17,927 bases of DNA from NCBI GenBank assembly GCA_020216785.1, contig JAIWNO010000250.1, forward strand, positions 1-17,927, read 5' to 3'. Of the stretch, positions 7,236 through 15,161 are shown in pieces. Under the pieces are notes generated by a model, which worked only from the letters and a program-made list of their open reading frames with translations, was not told the origin of the DNA and made no database searches. Positions within the stretch are counted from its first letter, which is position 1, and each line of letters starts with the position of its first letter. The position numbers and the translations under genes were made by a program. This stretch comes from Desulfomonile sp. GTDB taxonomy: Bacteria > Desulfobacterota > Desulfomonilia > Desulfomonilales > Desulfomonilaceae.

Positions 7236-8549
7236 CTATCTCCGCGCCCGACACCACGCGGCCGACTTGCCGGGAATCGGAGATACCGGGGCTTGCACAC
7301 GACCCTCCGCATCCATCACGTAGATGCGCGGCGCGCCGTCCCGAGTGGACCCGAAGGCGATCATCCTGCCGTCCGGAGACCAGGCCGGAGCTTGATTGGA
7401 CCCCTTGTCCGTAAGAACCCTGAAGTCCGAGCCGTCCGTCCTGATAGTGCATATCTGGAACCGCCCTTCGATCCGGGCCGTGAACGCTATATGCGTCCCC
7501 CGTGGAGACCAGTCCGGATCCGTGTTGTAGGTGGTCTCGTGTGTGAGCCTCCTCGGCCGTCCGCCGTCGACCGGGACCAGATAAATGTGCGGATTGCCTG
7601 CCCCATCGGACACGTAGGCGATGGTCGAGCGGTCGGGCGACCATGTGGGGGAAATATCATTTCCACGCCCTTCAGTCAACATTTTTATAATGTGTCCTTG
7701 AGGAGTTATCAAAAAAATCTTAGGTATTCCATTATGGTTTGATGATAATGCTACAATATTACCATCTGGTGAATAGCGCGCAGACACGTTTACGCCGGGA
7801 CGGGCCGACACCACCCCCCAATGCATCGTGTCCAAATTCAGCCGCCACAGATCCGGTTTCCCGTTCATGTACGAAGTGAACAGGATGTTCTTGCCGTCGG
7901 GCGACCATTCGGGCGACAAATTGAGGCTGCCATTGTTCGTAAGACGTTGAAGACCGTGGCCGTCGAAGTCCATTGCGTAGACTTCCCGCGGGGCCGCGGC
8001 CCCCACGAACGCAATCCGCGTCGAGAAGCAACCGAGGACGCCTGTAAGCTGTTCCATGAGCCGGTCGCCGAATTTGTGGACCATGAGCCTATGGTCGGTC
8101 ACGTGCCCTACGAAGCGCTTGCCAAGGTCCATACGTTGGAGGGCCGTATCGTAGAGTTTGGCCTCAAGAATGAGTTGGTCCCCTTCGACGCGGTAACTTG
8201 CACTTACCAGCGCCTGTGCTCCGGTTGCGGCCCATGCTCTAAAATCAGGATCTCCCGCGGATGCAGACATTCCGCCTGCCGGCGTTTCGATGATATGAAA
8301 CAGGCCCGTCATGTAGAGGTCGTTCCGGAGTATTGCCGCCAGGTCTCGACCGTTGATTGACGCTGGTCCGAGCGCGATGAAGTCCGGTACTGCGATCGGC
8401 ATCTTTGCGAGGCTCGGGTTTTCCACGTCAAGGACGAGCTTCGCGTAGGCGGGCGAATACACTGCCACAAGCAGAAATATCAGCGCGAGCGGACAAGCCT
8501 GTCGGGCCCATGTGTGCGCGAAGTGAGTGAGCAGCGAGCGCTTGGTCAT
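7236..8549 (-). CDS. tolB: Tol-Pal system periplasmic beta-propeller TolB
   Basis: Periplasmic partner of Pal, 437 residues (E. coli 430). It has a signal peptide with cleavage likely after AYA (residue 36), an N-terminal TolB domain at about 38-165 (PIAVPDF, LRNDLYMTGLF), and then a PD40-type propeller with repeated (W/Y)SPDG signatures near 215, 259, 302, 347 and 390. The start codon overlaps the tolA stop by 4 nt (ATGA), indicating translational coupling. Codons for about residues 260-293 (7671-7770) are strikingly AT-rich compared with the rest of the gene, though the protein reads through smoothly and fits the propeller pattern. The C-terminus ends WCRARR. Confidence 0.97.
   Translation of the reverse strand: MTKRSLLTHFAHTWARQACPLALIFLLVAVYSPAYAKLVLDVENPSLAKMPIAVPDFIALGPASINGRDLAAILRNDLYMTGLFHIIETPAGGMSASAGDPDFRAWAATGAQALVSASYRVEGDQLILEAKLYDTALQRMDLGKRFVGHVTDHRLMVHKFGDRLMEQLTGVLGCFSTRIAFVGAAAPREVYAMDFDGHGLQRLTNNGSLNLSPEWSPDGKNILFTSYMNGKPDLWRLNLDTMHWGVVSARPGVNVSARYSPDGNIVALSSNHNGIPKIFLITPQGHIIKMLTEGRGNDISPTWSPDRSTIAYVSDGAGNPHIYLVPVDGGRPRRLTHETTYNTDPDWSPRGTHIAFTARIEGRFQICTIRTDGSDFRVLTDKGSNQAPAWSPDGRMIAFGSTRDGAPRIYVMDAEGRVQAPVSPIPGKSAAWCRARR
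7671..7770 (-). other. AT-rich codon island within tolB
   Basis: By hand count only about 30 of these 100 bases are G or C, against clearly GC-rich flanks. On the coding strand the codons are mostly AT-ending (AAT, ATT, GTA, TTA, TCA, ATA) where the rest of the gene prefers GC-ending codons. The reading frame and the SPDG propeller repeat are intact across both edges. Fine-scale recombination, a buried regulatory site or assembly chimerism are all possible. Confidence 0.7.
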
Positions 8550-9415
8550 TGAACGTCGCCCGGAGTGAATCTGAGCGCCAGGCCGCCCTGTTGTCGTATC
8601 CGTTCTTTCACCGAGGTCGGCAACGGCGGAAAAGGCGCAGCCTGATGGACGGCCCGGAGAGCGGACCTGTCGAAAGCAGCGTCACCGGAGGTTTCGTCCA
8701 CGGTGGCGTCAGTGAGCGCGCCGTCGTCGGAGATCTGGACTCCGATCACAGTCACCTTCCGGGAGGGCCCCTGTCCTATCACCGCCCAGACCGCGTTGAC
8801 CTTGCTGCGCACTTGACGCATCCACCGGACCAGCTCCGGATCGATATCCGCACCACTCGCCCCACCGCCTCCCTGTTTGGGTGAGACTTCCGCTTTCCCC
8901 TGGGAGGCAGGGGAAGAAAAGGTCTTCTTCCTGCTCGCCACATCCTTCTCTAGAGCCGCGAGACGTTTCTTCAGGTATTCATCCGGGCTTTCTTGTTTCC
9001 TGGGCGGCTCTTCTTTCGGCTTTTTGACAGACTTTGACTCCGGTTCTGGGAGACGCTGGAGAGGCCGCTTTCGTTTTTTCACGGGGATGTTTTCGGAAAT
9101 CTCTTTGGCCGGCGCGGCCGGCTGGATCATCTCAATTGAAGACGGAGCTTGTTCAGGTCTCACTTCAGCGACATCGATTCGGCTCGAAGGTAAATCCCGA
9201 CCCGCCGGAGGCGGCTCGAGAGCTTCGAGAGCAGGAGGGCCGGACTTTGCTTCGACGAGGGTGACCTTGGTAAACTCCAGTTGGGGTTTGCGTGTCGTTT
9301 GCGGCGCGAAACCCCATACAACGATCGCCAGCAAGAATAGAGCGTGGAGTGCGGCTGAAACGGCCGTCATCACCGGTGACGCAGCCCAGGCTGATTTGAA
9401 TGCGGCGGAGATCAT
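8546..9415 (-). CDS. tolA: TolA-like energy-transducing envelope protein
   Basis: The inner-membrane bridge that carries proton-motive-force energy from TolQR to TolB/Pal, called TolA from its place between tolR and tolB. It has 289 residues, much shorter than E. coli TolA (421). One transmembrane segment lies at about 17-37. A Pro/Glu-rich and then Lys/Arg-rich extension spans about 60-190; it is far shorter than the long Ala/Lys helix of enterics. A TonB/TolA-type C-terminal domain lies at about 200-289 (WMRQVRSKVNAVW, then the FDRSALRAV..A-PFPPLP pattern common to TonB C-terminal domains). Both ends overlap their neighbours by 4 nt (ATGA). By sequence alone TonB is the alternative; the operon favours TolA. 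Confidence 0.9.
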   Translation of the reverse strand: MISAAFKSAWAASPVMTAVSAALHALFLLAIVVWGFAPQTTRKPQLEFTKVTLVEAKSGPPALEALEPPPAGRDLPSSRIDVAEVRPEQAPSSIEMIQPAAPAKEISENIPVKKRKRPLQRLPEPESKSVKKPKEEPPRKQESPDEYLKKRLAALEKDVASRKKTFSSPASQGKAEVSPKQGGGGASGADIDPELVRWMRQVRSKVNAVWAVIGQGPSRKVTVIGVQISDDGALTDATVDETSGDAAFDRSALRAVHQAAPFPPLPTSVKERIRQQGGLALRFTPGDVQ

Positions 9416-9846
9416 TGGGTGACGGGGGGTCGCTCCTCGGGCGAGGTTATCATGCCGAGGTCCGCGATGCCGGCCTGCCTCAGGGCAGCCATGATGCGCA
9501 CCACAATGCCATAGGGCACGTCCTTGTCGGCCCTCAGATAAACCTCCGTGGCCGGGTTCTTTTCTTTTGCGGCAAGGACGGTATCGACCAACTTGGCCTC
9601 TTCCACGGGCTTGTCATTGACAAAAACCGTGCCCTCGCGCGCCACAGCAATGACAAACTCTTCCACCTCGCTCTTCTTTTCTATGGCCGAGCCCTTGGCT
9701 TGGGGCAGAGCAACGGAAATGCCCTCCTGCATCATGGGCGCTGTGACCATAAAAATAATCAGGAGAACGAGCATCACGTCGACCAGCGGAGTAACGTTGA
9801 TCTCGGACATCGCGGTCCTGTTGTTGCCGTTGGTGCTGAATGCCAT
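9412..9846 (-). CDS. tolR: Tol-Pal system protein TolR (ExbD family)
   Basis: Inner-membrane stator component that works with TolQ to harvest the proton gradient. It has 144 residues (E. coli 142). The short cytoplasmic N-terminus ends in MSEINVTPLVDVMLVLLIIF, with Asp23 in the single transmembrane helix, the conserved proton-path residue of ExbD/TolR. The periplasmic domain has the expected LPQAKG start and the EVYLRADKDVPYG segment. AAGGAG is 6-7 nt ahead of the ATG. It begins 40 nt after tolQ and overlaps tolA by 4 nt. Confidence 0.96.
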   Translation of the reverse strand: MAFSTNGNNRTAMSEINVTPLVDVMLVLLIIFMVTAPMMQEGISVALPQAKGSAIEKKSEVEEFVIAVAREGTVFVNDKPVEEAKLVDTVLAAKEKNPATEVYLRADKDVPYGIVVRIMAALRQAGIADLGMITSPEERPPVTQ

Positions 9847-9886
9847 TACCTGCTCCTTGCGCGTAAACCGCGGCTCATCCCGAACC

Positions 9887-10639
9887 TCAAACCTGTTTTC
9901 GGTTCATGTAGATTCGTTCGATAATATTGATCAATTCGGAAGAGAAATTGTCCATTTCTGTGGCAATGGTGTTAATGCGGCTCAAAAAGTAGTTGTAGAA
10001 GATAACTGCGGGAATGGCCGCGGCGAGACCGGCTGCAGTGGCGATGAGGGCTTCCGCAATTCCCGGAGCGACTACCGCCAGCGAAGCGCTCTTAGCTACG
10101 CCGATCTGGCGGAATGATTCCATGATGCCCCAGACCGTACCGAACAGTCCAATGAAGGGAGCGGAGGAGCCCGTGGTCGCCAGGAAGCTCACCCCTCGCT
10201 CCAGGCGGGTGCGTTCCGCTGTCACAGCCTGCTGAAGGGATCGGGTAATATTATCCATGCCCGTGCGTTCGTAATCAGGCTCGCCTGCATCTTCGGGGCC
10301 TTTTTGGAGCCCTGTCTGAAATTTTGAGATCCGCACGAGTTCCGCGTAGCCCGCTTTGAACACCTGCGCAAGAGGGCTGAATGTCAGCTGTTTCGCCTCG
10401 GAGTACAGGAGAGAGAACTTACGGGACTCACGGAACGCGTCGAAGAACAACTGCGTGTCTTTTTTGGCACGGGACAACGTCAACGCCTTGGTAAGGATAA
10501 TGCCCCAGCACACTACTGAAAAGAGAAGCAGAAGGATCATCACGCCCTTCACTACCCATCCTGCTCCCATGATGATCGCCCACAAGCTGTGATCGGCGAA
10601 CTGTTGGGCCGGCAGTGCCGCTGTCATTGCCTCGTACAT
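9887..10639 (-). CDS. tolQ: Tol-Pal system protein TolQ (MotA/ExbB family)
   Basis: Inner-membrane proton-channel subunit partnered with TolR, first gene of the tol cluster. I start it at ATG 10639 (250 residues; E. coli 230) because AAAGGAG lies about 9 nt upstream; an ATG ten codons earlier lacks such a site. Three transmembrane segments are seen: about 28-50 (VMILLLLFSVVCWGII), about 145-170, and about 188-212. The ExbB-family signature FIGLFGTVWGIMESF is intact, as is the AEALIATAAGLAAAIPA segment of the third helix. A ybgC gene, which often precedes tolQ, is absent; the upstream region is intergenic. Confidence 0.96.
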   Translation of the reverse strand: MYEAMTAALPAQQFADHSLWAIIMGAGWVVKGVMILLLLFSVVCWGIILTKALTLSRAKKDTQLFFDAFRESRKFSLLYSEAKQLTFSPLAQVFKAGYAELVRISKFQTGLQKGPEDAGEPDYERTGMDNITRSLQQAVTAERTRLERGVSFLATTGSSAPFIGLFGTVWGIMESFRQIGVAKSASLAVVAPGIAEALIATAAGLAAAIPAVIFYNYFLSRINTIATEMDNFSSELINIIERIYMNRKQV

Positions 10640-10701
10640 GGAGGACCTCTCCTTTCTCCGAATCAGCACGTTCCTTAACCGAGAAACGCTATTAAGTCAA
10701 G

Positions 10702-10731
10702 ATATCCCTCGATTGCGCTAGGTTATGTCAA
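10702..10731 (-). promoter_or_regulatory. Candidate promoter for the tol operon
   Basis: On the minus strand a perfect TTGACA (10731-10726) is followed 18 nt later by GGATAT (10707-10702), a poor -10. It lies about 65 nt upstream of the tolQ start, a suitable place. A nearby TTGACT (about 10700-10695) is an alternative -35. Confidence 0.3.
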
Positions 10732-11021
10732 CAATATAAAGTTCCGACTTTCATGTCACAAGCTCGACGCCTCGACCTCGCCCCTTCCCGAAAGACAGCC
10801 GCAACGCGCGGGCCCGGGCGCCATCAGTCCACCAGGGGCTCGGAGGCCGCGCATAATACCGTATGATACGCCGCAGCGTCACAAGGCCGACTATCCGTTC
10901 ACGGGAATTTACAGTGCGCGCGAGGTAAAAACAATTTAGCTGTGTTGACATCTTATCTGAGATTGAGTTCCCGCGTGCTTGCCGCCTAGGGAAAGTAATG
11001 CAAGTGCAACTTTTAACCTAC

Positions 11022-11049
11022 TTGACATTTAAGTTGATTTTGTTGTATT
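11022..11049 (+). promoter_or_regulatory. Candidate promoter for the pseudo-receiver gene
   Basis: A perfect TTGACA at 11022-11027 is followed after 16 nt by TGTATT (11044-11049) in an AT-rich stretch, about 28 nt ahead of the ATG at 11077. The start has a short GCGAGG 5 nt upstream as ribosome binding site. The leader would be about 20 nt. Confidence 0.45.
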
Positions 11050-11076
11050 TTTTAAAGAAAAACGGGCGAGGTTCCC

Positions 11077-14000
11077 ATGTCCTATCGGATCGTCGTCGCC
11101 GATCGAGATCCCGAGAGCCGGGAGGCTGTCTCTCGCTTCCTTTCGCAAGAAGGCAGCGAGCTGGTCGAGGTCTCTACTTCCGGCGAACTCAAGAAGGCTA
11201 TCAAGAGCGCGAAACCGGATCTCATCATACTGAATGCATTCCTCAAGGACGTGCCGGGATCACGCTTGGTGTCGCGTATCAAGGATTCGAAGGAGTATGC
11301 CGACGTTCCGGTTCTGTTCATGACAGGTGACCCCGGCAGTCCTACGGGGATGGACATGAAGTCGGTCGGAGCAGACGGATACTTGACCAAACCTCTCGAA
11401 GGAGCTGTACTCAGAAACACCGTTCAATCGCTTCTCGGGATCTCGATGGACGGGGAAGAAACGGTCGACGAAGACGAGATCGTCATTGACTTTGCCGATG
11501 AAGACGGCGGCGGAATGACTGAAGAGCTACTCGCGATGTCCGGCGCATCCTTCGAGGAAGAAGCAGCTCCTCAAGCTGCCGGTGACACCGTCGAAATAGA
11601 CGCGGGAACCCTGGCGGCCGAGATCGACTACAGTGACGAAGGGGACGAGGCAGACCGTTACGGCGACACGGTAAAATTGAATCTCGACGACCTCGGTTTT
11701 GATGACGACGACGAGGAAGGCCTCTCGATAGAGCCAACCATCGAATTGGTCTCGGAAGTCCTCCCTGCCGAAGACGAGACGATCACTAAGGTCCCGGTCA
11801 AAGCACGTGCCGCATCAGAGCCGGTTGAAGTCGAAATCGACACAGACCTTCCCGACTTCTCTTCAGTTACCATGGATCGCAGGACTGCCCGCGAAATGAA
11901 GGACTCGGTCACCGTCGATCTCGATGTAGATGAAATCGGGCTCGAACTCGAATCCGGCGAGCCTGAAGTCCTTGAAGAGCGGCCCGCTCCGGAGCGCATC
12001 GACCCCGACGACACCGAAATCGGTAGAATTCTCGAGGTTCAGGATCCTTCCAGAATACTCACGTCTGAAGAATTGATGCTCGAGGATGACTCGCTTGGTC
12101 AGGAACCTCTCTCCGACACAAGCCTTGATCGAGTCGACGTAATAGACCTTGAGGAAGACAGCCTTCTGGCAGACATCGAGCTTGAAGAGCTCGAAGCTGT
12201 GGATGCATTTCCTGAAGAAGCTGCACTGCCGGCTGACGAGCAGATTTTTGCCGCGGAAACTGCCGGCATGGAACAGCCCGCTGAAGAAGAACTCGAGGAG
12301 GTGGAGCTGGAGGAAGCTGAGGAAGGACTCGTTGAGGCGGAAGAATATCCCGCGGAAGAAGTCTCGCTCGAAGGAACCGAAGAGCTGTCTCTCGAAGAAC
12401 TGGGTATCGAGGAAGAGGAAATGACGACTGAGGAGTTCTTCGGTGAAGAGCTGCCCACCGAGGAATTCCCTATGGAACGGTTTCCCGAGGAAGCCACCGG
12501 AGATCTCTCGGTTGAACCCGAAATCTCCCTCGAAGAAGCTGACTTGGGTGAAGAGATCGCTTTCGAGGAGCCCGGCGAAGTCGAGGCAGCGATTGGTGAG
12601 GAACTCACGCTAGGAGAAGAGGTCGTCGAAGAAATCCTCGCGGAAGAACCCGGCGAGGCGGAACCGGTGCTCGAAGTCTCCGAGGACTTGATGCTCGACG
12701 AGATGCCGCTCGAACAAGAGGCGCCCGAAGCGGCTGTGGATTTTGGCGAATTCGAGCCGACGGCCACGGAAACATTGCCTGCGGAAGAATTGCCCGCCGA
12801 AGAAGAGCTCGGCGAAGAATTCGCAGTTGACGAAGAGGAAATTGTCAAGGGCTTCGAAGAGCCTGTCGCTCCCGCAGCGCCCCCTCCGGCTGCGGCCCTC
12901 GCAGCGAAAGCTCCGGAACCGGAACCTGCCGTAGCACAACCGGCAGCTGCTCAAGAGCCTGTGGCCCCTGCTGCCGTCCCCGGACAACAGGTGCCGGCGG
13001 CACAGGCTCCGGCGTGGCAGCAGGCAATTCCACCAGCGGATCAGATCCTCGCGGCAATCACCTCGGCTCTGGCGTCCCGTGGGCTGGAAGGAACGCCACT
13101 TGCGAGTGCATTCGCCGCAGCGGAACAAATTCCGGGAAAACCCGCCGTGCCGCCGGTGGAAGAAATGTCAGCGACGGTCAGCCGGACACTACAAGATGCT
13201 CTTCCCTCGAAAGATGAGATGATGGAAGCCGTCGCACGTGGGTTCGCGGATATCCGGCCGGATCGCGAGACGATCCTGAATCGTGTGGACGCGCTCCTGA
13301 CGGCGTCCTTGCCTCCGGCGGAAGAGATCCGCGGCAAAGTGGACGACGCGATCGGCAAGATCGATCAGTTGGTAGCTGCTGCCCTGCCCTCTCAGGAGGA
13401 GATTACGCGACGAGTGGATGAGGCGATCGCCGCTCGCATCGATGAAGTCCTCTCAAGCGCGCTGCCTCCGAAGGAGGAGCTGGCAAAGAAGACTGAAGAA
13501 GCCCTCGGCGGAATAGAAGAGCTGGCGAAATCTGCAATTCCATCTCGGGATGAAGTCCTCGCTCGGATGACCGAAGCCGTGGAACGAATGACTGAAATTG
13601 TCAGCGGAGGAATTTCATCGCAGGAAGCCGTCCTGGAGCGGTTCAACCGCGCCGTGGACGAACTTGAGCAGTCACTCCGCTCGGCAGCGCCCTCGCGGGA
13701 TCTCGTGGCCGAGAGAATCAACAACGCCCTCAGCACGCTCGAAGCCAGGATCCAGGACTCTCTACCCGGTTCGGAACTTATCCTCGGAAGAGCCGAGCAG
13801 GCCCTTGCCGGTCTTGATGACGCGGTCCGTCGAGCGCTCCCTGGAGAGGACGACATCCGGCAGCGCGTCGAGACGGCGCTTGGCCGCATCGACATGCTTG
13901 TTGCATCCGCCCTTCCGCCGCGGGAGGATGTCCTCGGCCGCGTGGACCGCGCGATCAACCAGCTGGACGAACTGATCAAATCGTCTCTCCCGACCAGAGA

Positions 14001-14748
14001 AGAAGTTATCAGGAAGGTGGACGAGTCTGCGGCTTGGATCAACGAAGCGCTTGCAGCGTCTGTTCCAGCGCGGGAAGACATCCTGACCAGGGTGGAGGAA
14101 TCTGTCGTCCGTATGAACGAGTTCCTCCAGGCATCCACGCCGTCTCGTGAAACGATCTTACAGCGTATGGAGAGTGCAATTGCCGGCGTACTCCCCACGC
14201 CCGAGGCGGTAATCGGTCGGCTGGATGCGGCACTTCAGGACATTCCGTCCAAGAGCGATGTGATGGCCCGGATCACGCAAGCGCTTGATTTCATGCCTTC
14301 GCGGGAAAACGTGCTTGCCGCGATTGAAGAACACGTGGCGCGGTTCATGCCGCCGGGCGAGGAAGTGCAGTCGACGCTGCGATCTGCGTTGGATACGAAG
14401 ATTGAGGGCGCTTTGGAGGAAGCGGGCTTGAAGCAGGCAATCCCGCAGATGCTCCCGACAACTGAACAGGTCCTGGATCGTTTTTACGAGGCGCTGCCCG
14501 ACAAGGAGCGGTTCCAGGATGCCCTGGTGCAAAGCATTACTGTGGCAATCGAGAACTCGCTCCCCGAGAAGGTATGGCTGGAGAGCGTATCGCGCGGGCT
14601 CTTTGATGAGCGGACGCGAGGACTCATCCCCAAGCGTGAAGAAGTAGTCGCAATGCTGCGTGAAGAAATCCAAACGAAGCTGCTGGATTCAGTGGAGAAG
14701 ATCGTTCGGGAACAGATCCAGAAGATCGCTGCGGACCTGGAATCGTAG
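11077..14748 (+). CDS. Pseudo-receiver, acidic linker, Pro-punctuated helical repeat protein
   Basis: A 1223-residue protein with four parts. Residues 1-125 are a CheY-like receiver: acidic Asp9/Asp11, Thr83 and Lys105 are kept, but the phospho-acceptor position is Asn53 (LIILN instead of LIILD), so it probably cannot be phosphorylated. Residues about 126-594 are extremely Glu/Asp-rich and likely disordered. About 595-650 are Ala/Pro-rich. About 651-1223 are tandem amphipathic-helix units starting with the consensus (L/I)P-S-R-E-E-V-L-x-R-(V/I)-D-x-A, of 25 or 17-18 residues. There is no signal or transmembrane segment, so it is probably a cytoplasmic scaffold. The layout recalls the myxobacterial motility proteins FrzS and AglZ (receiver-like domain plus long helical tail), but I see no sequence identity to claim homology. 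It is transcribed divergently from tol. Confidence 0.92.
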   Translation: MSYRIVVADRDPESREAVSRFLSQEGSELVEVSTSGELKKAIKSAKPDLIILNAFLKDVPGSRLVSRIKDSKEYADVPVLFMTGDPGSPTGMDMKSVGADGYLTKPLEGAVLRNTVQSLLGISMDGEETVDEDEIVIDFADEDGGGMTEELLAMSGASFEEEAAPQAAGDTVEIDAGTLAAEIDYSDEGDEADRYGDTVKLNLDDLGFDDDDEEGLSIEPTIELVSEVLPAEDETITKVPVKARAASEPVEVEIDTDLPDFSSVTMDRRTAREMKDSVTVDLDVDEIGLELESGEPEVLEERPAPERIDPDDTEIGRILEVQDPSRILTSEELMLEDDSLGQEPLSDTSLDRVDVIDLEEDSLLADIELEELEAVDAFPEEAALPADEQIFAAETAGMEQPAEEELEEVELEEAEEGLVEAEEYPAEEVSLEGTEELSLEELGIEEEEMTTEEFFGEELPTEEFPMERFPEEATGDLSVEPEISLEEADLGEEIAFEEPGEVEAAIGEELTLGEEVVEEILAEEPGEAEPVLEVSEDLMLDEMPLEQEAPEAAVDFGEFEPTATETLPAEELPAEEELGEEFAVDEEEIVKGFEEPVAPAAPPPAAALAAKAPEPEPAVAQPAAAQEPVAPAAVPGQQVPAAQAPAWQQAIPPADQILAAITSALASRGLEGTPLASAFAAAEQIPGKPAVPPVEEMSATVSRTLQDALPSKDEMMEAVARGFADIRPDRETILNRVDALLTASLPPAEEIRGKVDDAIGKIDQLVAAALPSQEEITRRVDEAIAARIDEVLSSALPPKEELAKKTEEALGGIEELAKSAIPSRDEVLARMTEAVERMTEIVSGGISSQEAVLERFNRAVDELEQSLRSAAPSRDLVAERINNALSTLEARIQDSLPGSELILGRAEQALAGLDDAVRRALPGEDDIRQRVETALGRIDMLVASALPPREDVLGRVDRAINQLDELIKSSLPTREEVIRKVDESAAWINEALAASVPAREDILTRVEESVVRMNEFLQASTPSRETILQRMESAIAGVLPTPEAVIGRLDAALQDIPSKSDVMARITQALDFMPSRENVLAAIEEHVARFMPPGEEVQSTLRSALDTKIEGALEEAGLKQAIPQMLPTTEQVLDRFYEALPDKERFQDALVQSITVAIENSLPEKVWLESVSRGLFDERTRGLIPKREEVVAMLREEIQTKLLDSVEKIVREQIQKIAADLES
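13309..14136 (+). repeat. Eleven tandem 25-residue (75-bp) coding repeats
   Basis: Units begin at residues 745, 770, 796, 821, 846, 871, 896, 921, 946, 971 and 996 of the pseudo-receiver protein. All are 25 residues except the second (26). They are flanked by 17-18-residue versions of the same motif: at 691, 709 and 727 before, and at 1021, 1039, 1056 and 1073 after. The DNA copies are well diverged, so the array is old and held by protein selection rather than recently amplified. Confidence 0.85.
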
Positions 14749-14753
14749 GCGGG

Positions 14754-14813
14754 GCCCGGCGTAAGTCGGTACCACCCCTGTGAGACCCCCGGATTCCCAT
14801 TGACGGGCCGGGC
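14754..14813. terminator. Possible long-range stem between convergent genes
   Basis: GCCCGGC (14754-14760) and GCCGGGC (14807-14813) are complementary but 46 nt apart, in the gap between the pseudo-receiver stop and the minus-strand four-cysteine gene. There is no U-tract, so a terminator role is weakly supported. Confidence 0.2.
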
Positions 14814-14853
14814 GCGAGCCCTATCTCCAGCTTATCGGATTTAATACGCGGTC

Positions 14854-15063
14854 TTACTTTTCCAGTGCAGCCAGGATGGGACAATTCGCGCATGGGAGCG
14901 CCCGGGAGGCGAGGGCATTGATATTCGATTTCGCGTTCCGTGGGGCTTTACGCGCTCTTTTGGACATTTCCAAGCATGTCCGGCGGGTCCAACGGCCCTT
15001 GAGGAATTTGCATTCGATAATTTCGTGATCGTCCAGCCAGGCTTGGGCGTCGGTATAAACCAT
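14854..15063 (-). CDS. Small four-cysteine protein, paralogue of 2907-3191
   Basis: A 69-residue basic protein. The ATG at 15063 has GGGAG about 7 nt upstream. Cysteines at 18, 30, 58 and 61 give C-x11-C and C-x2-C, matching the 94-residue protein at the other end of the window. The Trp-Leu near residue 10, the KGRW motif (22-25) followed by an Arg-rich turn, and a basic middle also match. A zinc-binding fold is a reasonable inference. The protein stops a few residues after the last CxxC, so the longer C-terminal tail of its relative is dispensable. Two strong promoter-like sites lie upstream. It is convergent with the pseudo-receiver gene. Two other overlapping minus-strand frames here lack conserved features. 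Function is unknown. Confidence 0.75.
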   Translation of the reverse strand: MVYTDAQAWLDDHEIIECKFLKGRWTRRTCLEMSKRARKAPRNAKSNINALASRALPCANCPILAALEK

Positions 15064-15098
15064 GACACTCTCCCGAAATTAACCCCCAAACCACCCAC

Positions 15099-15126
15099 AT
15101 TACAAACGGCGGCCCAAGAAAGTCAA
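15099..15126 (-). promoter_or_regulatory. Proximal promoter of the four-cysteine gene
   Basis: On the minus strand TTGACT (15126-15121) and TGTAAT (15104-15099) are separated by 16 nt, each matching consensus at five of six bases. The expected transcription start is about 30 nt before the ATG at 15063. Confidence 0.55.
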
Positions 15127-15161
15127 GGCATAACGCCAAAAAATAAAAAGAGTCATGTTTT

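Larger units (their letters stand above)
10640..11076. other. 437-bp divergent intergenic region
   Basis: This gap separates tolQ (-) from the large pseudo-receiver gene (+). It holds candidate promoters on both strands (listed separately), a second TTGACA at 10945-10950 without a convincing -10, a GC-rich palindromic patch around GGGCCC at 10810-10817, and a small ACCGTATGATACG element near 10858. No credible ORF, tRNA or other known RNA was recognised. The last 60 bp before the pseudo-receiver gene are strongly AT-rich. Confidence 0.5.

Noticed and set aside
7180..7644. Upstream extension of the pal frame through tolB
   Set aside because: It is an out-of-frame reading of tolB. The lipoprotein signal begins at ATG 7179, which has its own AGGA.
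10945..10967. TTGACA followed by an AT-containing stretch, as another promoter for the pseudo-receiver gene
   Set aside because: No acceptable -10 occurs at 16-18 nt, and a better-placed promoter lies at 11022-11049.
12099..12848. A 249-residue minus-strand frame, almost half serine
   Set aside because: It is the antisense image of the Glu/Asp-rich part of the pseudo-receiver gene (GAA/GAG read as TTC/CTC and shifted to TCx), with no ribosome site or domain.
14841..15139. Two other minus-strand frames overlapping the 69-residue gene
   Set aside because: They lack the conserved cysteine pattern and lack a ribosome site as good as that of the 69-residue frame.
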